64,000 nt of DNA from Microstegium vimineum (taxonomy: Eukaryota > Streptophyta > Magnoliopsida > Poales > Poaceae): NCBI GenBank assembly GCA_022036555.1, contig CM039119.1, positions 9,548,001 through 9,612,000 on the forward strand, written 5' to 3'. Both the position numbers and the translations under genes were made by a program. The notes below the pieces were generated by a model that was given only the letters and a program-made list of their open reading frames with translations, was not told the origin of the DNA and did not search any database. Shown one piece after another: positions 57,052-64,000 of the stretch; position 1 is the stretch's first letter; every line of letters starts with the position of its first letter.

Positions 57052-58111
57052 TCACCAACAATGTAAGCCTTGCCATCCTTCTTCTTCTTGTGGAAGTTGA
57101 AGTTCTTCTTCTTCTTGTAAGGCTTGTCTTGTTTCTTGTCATCATCGCTTGAATCATCATTGCCGCCCTTGTTCTTCTTGTGGTTTTTGAACTTATTGTT
57201 CTTGAACTTGTCTCTCTTCTCTTCGGGGCAAGCATGAGCTAGATGACCAATAATGCCGCAATTGTAGCACTTCATTTGGGATATTGGCTTCCTTGAAGAG
57301 CTTGTGAAGAATTTCTTCTTCTTTGAGTCAAACTTGACTCCATTCTTATTTAGTCTCTTCAACATCTTGGCGGTCTTCTTCACCATAAGAGCGATGTTGT
57401 ATTCATCATCATCACTTTCACTCTCAACGACATATTGAATCTTGCATTTCTCCTTGGAAGATGCCTTGAGAGCCAAGTCCTTCTTCTCCTCCTTCTCTTT
57501 CTTCTTGGAAGAGGATGAAGAGCCGCCATCACCGATCTTATATACATCTCATGAGCATTGATCTTGCCCAACACTTGTGTTGGTGTAGAAGCGGAGAGAT
57601 CGCCTTGGTGAAGAACGGTGACGATGGGGCCGTACTTGTCAATTGGCAAGACGCAAAGAATCTTGCGCACCACATCGGCAGGTTGCATTTGAGTGAGTCC
57701 AAGTCCATTCAACTCCTCTACAAGAATATTAAGACGTGAGTACATCTCATTAGCATTCTCATGAGCAAGCATAGCAAAGGAATTCAACTTAGCCATGACC
57801 AAATGGTAGCGTTCCTCACGCTCACATTTGGTCCCTTCGTGTAGCGTACAAATGTTTGTCCAAACATCGTATGCGGTTTTGCAATTCCGCACATGGTTGA
57901 ACACATCCTTGCCAATGCCACGGAAAAGAATGTTCTTTGCCTTGGCATTGTTCTTCTCAAAGAAGGGATCATCGGCGAACACGGTGCCACCTATGGTAGC
58001 GGCTTTGTGCACACCGATATCCACGGCCTCAAGGTAGGCCTCCATCCGCACTTTCCAATACGGAAAGTCATTCCCATCAAACTTGGGTGGCGGTCCATCC
58101 CCATGGGACAT
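56976..58111 (-). pseudogene. gag: copia gag, N-terminal part
   Basis: Starts MSHGDGPPPKFDGNDFPYW at 58111, about 40 bp after the primer site. The UBN2-type capsid region follows (WKVRMEAYLEAVDIGVHKA, TAYDVWTNICTLHEGTK, FAMLAHENANEMYSRL). A frame change near 57430-57520 leads to a Lys-rich stretch and a zinc knuckle, CYNCGIIGHLAHACP. Packages the RNA. Frameshifts inactivate this copy. Confidence 0.85.
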
Positions 58112-58163
58112 CTTGCTCTAGGCGGTAAAGCCTAATTTAGAGCAACAAGGCTCCGATACCAAT

Positions 58164-59849
58164 TGAAAGGATCAAGATGTCCAAGAAGGGGGGTGAATTG
58201 GGCTTGTTTTAAATTTTTAAAGCAAATATGAAAACCTATCAAATGCCAATCACCCCCTAGTGCCTACTGGTCGTGTGTCCTAGCTAGAAAGCGGTAGCAG
58301 TTCATGGAATTGAAGAACAACCTAAGCAATTCTAGTAGGAAAGATAAGAACACAACTGAAAGTAAATGCAATAAGGTAAAGAGCTAGGGAAAGGGATTCT
58401 TGACGCAGCGATGTTTTCCCGAGGTATCGAGGTGTCAACACACCCCCTAGTCCTCGTTGGAGCACCTTGCAAGGTATAGCTCCCCCTCTACCCACGCAAG
58501 GGTAGAGTGCTCTCTACGGGCTGATTCTTCGCCACTCCGGCTCGGTGAATCGCCCACAACCGATCACAGAAGCTTGGAGAAGGGCCGCCAACAATCTTCA
58601 CGGCAATCACCTTCCTCTGATCACCACCAAACCGTCTAGGTGTTGTCGAACACCAAGAGTAACAAGCACAAGACCTTCACTTGACCATGACAAGGCTAGG
58701 AAGGTGGATGGATGCACAAATCACTCCTAATCACTCTAGGAGGGAAGAACAAGATGAACTCTCTCAAATCTCTCCCTCTCTAGGCACTTGGCTCTCCAAG
58801 GGTTCTCTCAAGGTGTAACCAGCTGAAACAACGGCCAAGAGCCGTCCTAAGGATGAAGGGGGCAACTATAAATAGTCCCCACCTCCAAAACTAGCCGTTT
58901 CTTCCCTTCTTCACTTTCTGCGAAGGTACCGGACTAGTCCGGAGGATATACCACCGGACTAAGGAAACTGGTCCGGAGCATTCTGGCAGAACAACTTCCA
59001 CTGGAAAGCAGGCACCGTAGGACCACTCGCTATGGTCCGACGCCCTGGTCCGACGCGCAGGTCCGGAGCCAGGGTGCTCACTGAGTTGAAAAGTCAACTG
59101 GGCTAGGCACCACCGGACTACTCGCTATAGTCCGGTGCCCTGGTCCGACGCAGAGGTCCGAAACCAGGGTGCTTACTATGCTCTCAAACTCCTCTGACTG
59201 AGAGCGTCGGACTAGCCGTCGGACTTACCGTCGGACTAGTCCGGAGCCCCCTCTGAGGCTGGCTTCCTCTGGCAGGGACCACCGGACAACTTGCCTATGG
59301 TCCGATGCAGTCCAGACAGGTGGTCCGGAGCTTCTCGAGCTTAACTTATGCCTAAGTCAGGAACCGTCGGACCACTCTCCATGGTCCGACGCCTACTAGG
59401 CAGACTGGTCCGGAGCCTTTTTCTCCCCTATTTCAACTGATTTCTATAAGTTTCTTCTAGGGTTTTTGCTCCTACCATTTCTAGGGATAACCAAGGGCTG
59501 ATAGCAAGGTCTCTAGGACTAGTTGTGACAAGTGTGCATACACCAACTTTCCCAAACTTTCCTAGGTCAAGCTACTAAACTCATACCCCCCCTTTATAGT
59601 ACGGTCAAAGGAAAAAACAAGGTCCTAGCTAAACTTAGTGCCCTTCTCAACCTCATGGCACTAAGGACTAGCCTAGTCTTCAATCTTGAATCAACATCCT
59701 TTGAAACCGAACCGATTTCCATCTTGGGGCATGAATATCCATTAAGCCCATTCTTAGCATCACTAATGACCTAACTTATAATGACTTTGCCTCTGCAAAA
59801 CACACGTTAGTCATAGTGACCTAGCATTGTCGTTAATCGCCTAAACACA
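58164..59849 (-). repeat. 5' LTR of the truncated copia element
   Basis: On the minus strand it starts TGTGTTTAGGCGATTAACG at 59849 and ends GATCCTTTCA at 58164, 1686 bp. The downstream neighbour is TGGTATCGGAGCC, close to the usual initiator-Met primer site. The region 58900-59400 is full of GGTCCGGA/CCGGACTA words (for example ACCGGACTAGTCCGG and TCGGACTAG in many copies), a short dispersed repeat family within the LTR. TTTATAGTTGCCCC (plus strand ACTATAAATAG at 58867) is a good TATA candidate. Confidence 0.75.
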
Positions 59850-60411
59850 AGGGATCATGATTCTTCAGCGCCGACGCTGATCGGAGGATCTTGGCGTTCT
59901 CCAATCAGGTCGGTGAGCTGACAACAGTCACTTCGCAGATCCGCACGATGATCCACGGCCTGGAGAGGGAGAATGAAGGTATGTTGCCCGTCTTGTCCTA
60001 GTATTACTTGTACTTTTGTTCGGAGGTTGAGTCCCTCCTTTTTGCCCCAGAGTTGCGTGCTGGTGCGCAGGAGTCACAGGCGTTGTGCGAGGCTGTGCAC
60101 GGAGCGTGCGACCTCTTCGGCGTGCCAGCCGTCGAGGGTGATCCGGACGCGGCCAGGACCCATGTTGACCTGCTCTAGGAGCGGGGCCAAGCGCGGATCC
60201 GGGAGGCCCTGTGCGTCGGAGTCCATCGCACGATGGCGATCGCTGCCTGCCTCTACGACGCGGTGACTCCTACGCTCGTCAGCGAGGGTTATCCCTTGGA
60301 TGCCCCAGAGGACCGGCTCGACCAGGTTGAAGCTGCCACGGAGGAGCCCGCGACGATCCTGGCTGCCAAGCTTGAAGACGAAGTGTTCCCACCGCCGCCG
60401 GAAGAGTGACC

Positions 60412-61002
60412 CTACGTGGTCAGTGATCAGGGCCGAGGGCCCTTGTAAAAAACAGTTTAAGTTATCCTTCGGTATGGTGCGCCCTGAAGGGCCTTGGACA
60501 AATTTTATTGCTCCTTGGTGAGCTCGTTTTAAGTTTGCTTGTTTTCTGGTTTCCACGTTCTTTCCGTTTTGATCTACTTGCTTTGCCTTTCCTGGTAAGA
60601 GATTTGATCTGCTCGGATGGACAGTTGGGTGGAAGCACTTGGCTCCGGGGAGTCGGAGTGCCTCACGGCCCGTTGCCGCAGTCCGGTGAGATTTTCTCCC
60701 TTGGCCGGGGAAGGTGAAGTTTTTGTTCAGCGGGAAAAGGATGTGGATCATTGCGCAAAAAAGCTTTTTAGAGAGAAAAACTAGGGGGTTCCCCCCTTTC
60801 CAGCCCCTGAGCGAGGTGTGCTCTGGCCCGTGCTAGGAGTGCACCTTGCTAAGCGATTGGTACGAGAGTTCCCCAGTTTTTATTCCTCGAAGTTTTTGGC
60901 TTAAAGAAGATTACATGTGTATGTACAATGCGCTAGAGTACTTAATAAAAGTAGATAAACGACATAGTTGTTGGTGCTCTAGGCGTCTGAGCTCTTCGCG
61001 CT
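60412..61002. other. Convergent spacer between antisense gene and gag-protease
   Basis: About 590 bp with no coding sequence. It must contain the 3' end of the antisense transcript. It is T-rich on the plus strand after 60470 (GTTTTAAGTTTGCTTG). Its shortness shows that pol has been lost from the element. Confidence 0.7.
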
Positions 61003-63984
61003 CTAGGGGTCAACGTCCATCTTGTCAGCGGCCTCGATCGCCGCCACCAGCTCCTGGCTACGCACTTCGGCCATGGCGTTCTTGCAGCAGTCCACCTCGC
61101 ACTGGTACGCCACCTTGATGTCGGAGGTGACCATGATGATGCCGCACGGCCCCGGCATCTTGAGCTTGAGGTAAGTGTAGTTGGGGACGACCATGAACTT
61201 GGTGTAGCACGACCTTCCCAACACCGCGTGGTAAGTCCCGCGGTAAGCCACGACCTCGAAGGTAAGGACCTCGCTCCGAAAGTTGTCCGGCTCCCCAAAC
61301 GTGACGGGCAGGTTGATCTGCCCTAGGGGTATCGTTTGCCTTCCGGGGACGATTCCCTGGAAGGAAGCCCCCGAGGATCAGAGTTTCTCCCTGCGTAGGC
61401 CCAGGGCCTCGAAAGCGTTGTAGTACATGATGTTGAGGCTGCTGCCCCCGTCCATCAGCACCTTGGTGAAGCGCACATCCCCTATGACCGGGTCCACGAC
61501 GAGTGGATAACGACCCGGGTGGGGGATGTGGCTCGGGTGGTCGTCACAGCCGAACGTGATGTCGTACTCCGACCAGTTGAGGAAAGCCAGAGTTGCTGGG
61601 GCGACCGCGAAGACCTCGCGCCGCTCCTTCTTCTGCCGGCGCTTGCAGCCGTAGGCCTCCGAGCCCCCGAAGATCATGAGGCACTTGTTGACGTGGGGAT
61701 AGAAGTCTTCGTGACCCCCATCCCCGTCCTGGCCCTCCGACTGCTTGGGCTCATCCTTGTCAGGGACGACTTTGAAGTATCGGGCCATCATGTCACACTG
61801 CTTGACCGACCCGTTGTGGTATGGGCATGGCTTGGTGAGCATGTCGTCGAACTTGCCCCCCTTCTTCTCGCCCTGTGGGCGGGGAATCTTGCGGTCTGCT
61901 ACCGCGACAACGTTGTCGCCGCCGCCGCGTTGTGGCTTGCACTTCTTCTTGTTCCTGTTCTGGGCGCGGTTGGAGCCGCCTTCGCCGGCGTCCTCTACTT
62001 CCTTGCCCTTCCCCTTGTCGGGGTGGAAAATTGCACCGATTGCCTCTTCGCCCGACGCGTAGCTCGTGGCAATGTCGAGGAGTCGCTCGGTGGTGCGGGG
62101 GTTGCTGCGACCCAGCTCGTGGACCAACTGCTTGCAGGTGGTGCCTGCGAGAAACGCCCCGACCACATCCGCGTCGGCTGCGGTCGGGAGCTTCGTGCAT
62201 TGCAGGGAGAAGCGACGGATGTAGTCCCGGAGGGACTCATCGGCCTTCGGCCTGCAACTGCGGAGGTCCCAAGGGTTCCCTGGGCGCGTGTATGTGCCCT
62301 GGAAGTTCCCTATGAAGGCCCGCCGCAGGGAGTCCCCCCATCAATGGTGTTGGGTGGCAGGTCCTCGAGCCAGGTGCGAGTCAAGTCTGAGAGGTGGAGA
62401 GGCAGGTTGCGGATGATGAACTCATCATCGTCCGCGCCACCGGCCTGGCAGGCGAGGCGGTAGTCGTTGAGCCAGAGCCCGGGGTTCGTTTCCCCGGAGT
62501 ACCGGACGATATTGGAGGGCTGCCGAAACCGCTGTGGTAGAGGTGTGCGTCGAATGCAGCGAATGTAGGCAAGAGGGCTCGGCGGCTCCGGCGTCGGAGG
62601 CCGGTCCTCGTCGCTATCGTATCGGCCACCACGACGGACGTGGAAACCCCTGCTTACGCCATCTTGCTTGGCGTGCTTGCGCGCGTCGAGCGTGTCGCGC
62701 ACGTCGCGCTTATCGCCCACGCGAGCGTGAACCATTGGACGACGGTGTTCGTCCTTCGTGGGGCCCTGGTGGACTGACCCCTCACGGTCGTTAGGCGCCG
62801 GGTCAGCTTGACGACCGGTGCTGAGCCCGCGTCTCCGCGACGCGGAGCTCTCGGCCTGTTGAACCGCGGCGCGCCCCAGGAGGGATTTGAGCTCGTCATG
62901 AGCGAGCCTCCCTTCGGGGGTGTCTGGGACCGGGAGGTTGCGGAGCAGCATTGCTGCCACTGCGATGTTCTGGCTGGCCCGCGTGAACTGCGGTGGGTCG
63001 TGCTTGTCGTTGACGATGCGATGGTGCACCGCTCGGGCCTCCTTCAAGCGCGGGGCTCTCCGGGGGCCCTAGCGGCTTCGCGCTCGAACGTCACCTTTCG
63101 CTAACGCTCCGCGAGTTGTCGCTCCATGTCGCGGAGTTCGTGCAGCTGTCGCTGCCAGGGATCTAAAGGTTGCGGATCGTCCCGCGGGACGAGTGCTGGA
63201 ACACCCGTCTCGTGCACGGGTGTGTGGACGTTGTCTTCGTCCCCGTCCACGATGAGAGTGGCGTCAACAGACGCTTTGGGCGGTGGTGTGTCGCACATGA
63301 AGCACTCGCGACCGTGGCCGGTGCTACCGTCACTCGAGCCGGAGTCGAGTCGGTAGTCACTGGCGTGCAGGAAACCGTAGATGGCCTCCTTATCCCCCAG
63401 ACCTTCGAAGTCTAGAGGCTCCCAAGGATCGACGCTCCCGCAGCTGGAGTCGGCGTAGAAGGTTGCCTCCGAGCTCGTGAGGAGGTCAGATACGGACCGA
63501 AGGTGGTGCGAGGCGAGCCCAATGCATGTCTCCTCCGCGGGGTCAGCATGGAAACCCGCGGCCACCATCTCCGAATAGGACGCGGCGGCATTCCGCATGC
63601 CGTGCGGTAGCACCTTCGGGACGGGTGCGCTGATGAGCCCGGGAGAGAGTGGTTGTCCTCCCGCGAGCTGCGCCATCACGTTGGCGAACACGAAGAAGAG
63701 GTTGTGCAGGGACCCCTGAGTCGGCTGGGCCCCATCAGGGTGTTGAGCTGGTGCTCGAAGTCGGGGTAGTCGACTCGTGGGACGACTGTCCCTTGAGCGC
63801 TTTGCCCCCCGGAGGGAGGCAGGCCAAGGTGGGCCATGGATGCCGAGATGGCGTCCACGGCTACCTCGGAGGATGTCGTAGGGCGACGGAGGACCAGGTC
63901 GCCCCCCTGCCCGTGGCACTGGAAGTCCACGCTACCAAAACGAACAATGGAGCCCAGAGCGAAATCGACGTGGCGAGATGCCAT
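61003..63984 (-). pseudogene. gag: gag-protease of Tat element 2
   Basis: Starts at or before MASRHVDFALGSIVRFG (63984) and is spread over about four frames. Segments: 63101-63984 (LIVDGDEDNVHTP, RQLHELRDMERQLAE), 62310-63047 (ASQNIAVAAMLLRNLPV, AVQQAESSASRRRG, VRYSGETNPGLWLNDYRLAC), about 62310-62200 for the rest of the capsid domain, then 61378-62166. The last holds LGRSNPRTTERLLDIA, the zinc-knuckle-like CPYHNGSVKQCD and the protease loop VLMDGGSSLNIMY, which is intact here. The final protease block, YRGTYHAVLGRSCYTKFMVV, is at 61003-61251 after another break. Residue order matches element 1 gag closely. The frame breaks make this copy non-coding. Confidence 0.83.
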
Positions 63985-64000
63985 CCGATACTCGAAAATA

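Larger units (their letters stand above)
54311..59849 (-). mobile_element. Ty1/copia element, 3' truncated, inserted in the antisense gene
   Basis: The minus strand carries one 5' LTR (59849-58164), an initiator-Met-type primer site, a two-zinc-knuckle gag, protease, pre-integrase and integrase regions. It stops about 54311 without RT, RNase H or a 3' LTR. The left junction lies at a repeated CACTAGAACC (54285-54294 and 54301-54310), suggesting a deletion at short homology. The long gag with a coiled-coil insert and two knuckles resembles the SIRE group of grasses (Opie/Ji type), a judgement by layout only. Confidence 0.85.
51864..60411 (+). pseudogene. Spliced antisense gene of Tat element 2, broken by a copia insertion
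   Basis: Homologue of the antisense gene in element 1. Exon 1 (51864-52804) starts MTSASPQAVPQ and carries the same globular domain: LKLVDAGLLRPELS, DPPEGYVVSFLPFHEREFG, FFRGILHHYGIELYNLNPQ, WHSRWFYIRNHPE. It has frameshifts near 51925 and 52190. Exon 2 (52899-53464) is rich in Arg/Lys, then acidic, with a TAG at about 52983. Exon 3 starts near 53553 and reaches PVFVLDDQRELRH, matching RVFLTLDD and FELRRWEN of element 1, each with a TAG close by. After the copia insertion it resumes as ILAFSNQVGELTTVTSQIR (to 59978), then the last exon 60051-60411 (VGVHRTMAIAACLYDAV, LVSEGYP) with another TAG. The function is unknown. Confidence 0.72.
47830..64000 (-). mobile_element. Ty3/gypsy Tat-lineage element 2, pol-less, runs off the window
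   Basis: On the minus strand the order is gag, protease (63984-61003), then directly a long spacer holding a plus-strand (antisense) gene, a polypurine tract and the 3' LTR. RT, RNase H and integrase have no room: only about 590 bp separate the protease end from the antisense gene end. The gag blocks match element 1 (SQNIAVAAMLLRNLPVPDTP against SQNVVAAAMLLRDMPAPSTP). A copia element and its LTR are inserted at 54.3-59.85 kb. The 5' LTR, primer site and gag start lie beyond 64000. It would depend on a related complete element for replication. Confidence 0.85.

Noticed and set aside
54302..59854. AAGGA/AGGGA as a target duplication for the truncated copia element
   Set aside because: One mismatch and no 3' LTR at the left junction; deletion at the repeated CACTAGAACC explains the break better.
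61519..62463. A 314-codon plus-strand frame
   Set aside because: Shadow of element 2 gag; the minus strand has the zinc-knuckle and protease motifs.

Overview
This is plant nuclear DNA, almost certainly from a grass (Poaceae). Signs are the split AT-rich and very GC-rich composition, a plant Argonaute gene with a GC-rich glycine/alanine first exon and phased introns, and dense nested transposons of grass type (Tat-lineage Ty3/gypsy, Ty1/copia, L1-type LINE, Helitron, hAT, Tourist and Stowaway MITEs). The species cannot be fixed from the sequence; a panicoid grass is a weak guess. Only one host gene is clearly intact.

Layout. 1-4.2 kb: AT-rich non-coding DNA with two tandem duplications. 4.26-4.44 kb: a fold-back MITE. 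4.56-21.82 kb: a MITE-like element split by a 16.9 kb Tat-lineage Ty3/gypsy element on the plus strand (4683-21568; LTRs 1191 and 1167 bp). Its internal region holds gag, protease, RT, two RNase H domains and integrase, all with lesions. After integrase comes a spliced antisense gene (minus strand, about 13.2-17.3 kb) whose probable TATA box lies at 18.75 kb. A copia solo LTR with a perfect 5-bp target duplication (17411-18651) sits between that TATA box and the coding region.

21.8-23.45 kb: intergenic, with a diverged duplication. 23.46-27.24 kb: a 5'-truncated L1-type LINE on the minus strand. 28.03-35.32 kb: an Argonaute gene on the minus strand, 21 coding exons, about 1,034 residues, intact Asp-Glu-Asp-His catalytic set, best matched to the grass AGO5/MEL1 clade. 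It has a Tourist-like MITE in one intron and a TATA box about 115 bp before the start codon. 35.3-38.38 kb: intergenic. 38384-41683: a non-autonomous Helitron with correct TC and hairpin-CTAG ends, carrying an hAT-type MITE with its own 8-bp target duplication. 41989-46330: a 4.3 kb hAT element with perfect 8-bp target duplication whose transposase has lost its C-terminal dimerisation region. 46.7-47.3 kb: Harbinger-type and Stowaway MITEs.

47830-64000: a second Tat-lineage element on the minus strand, running off the right edge. It has a 3' LTR and gag-protease but no RT, RNase H or integrase. It carries, on the plus strand, a homologue of the antisense gene of the first element, interrupted by a 3'-truncated Ty1/copia element (54.3-59.85 kb).

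The most interesting theme is that two distinct Tat elements carry homologous intron-containing antisense genes with recognisable promoters. One of the two has discarded all of pol while keeping that gene, and both keep similar hairpins just inside the 3' LTR. Splice sites were placed by eye and exact coordinates may be off by one base.
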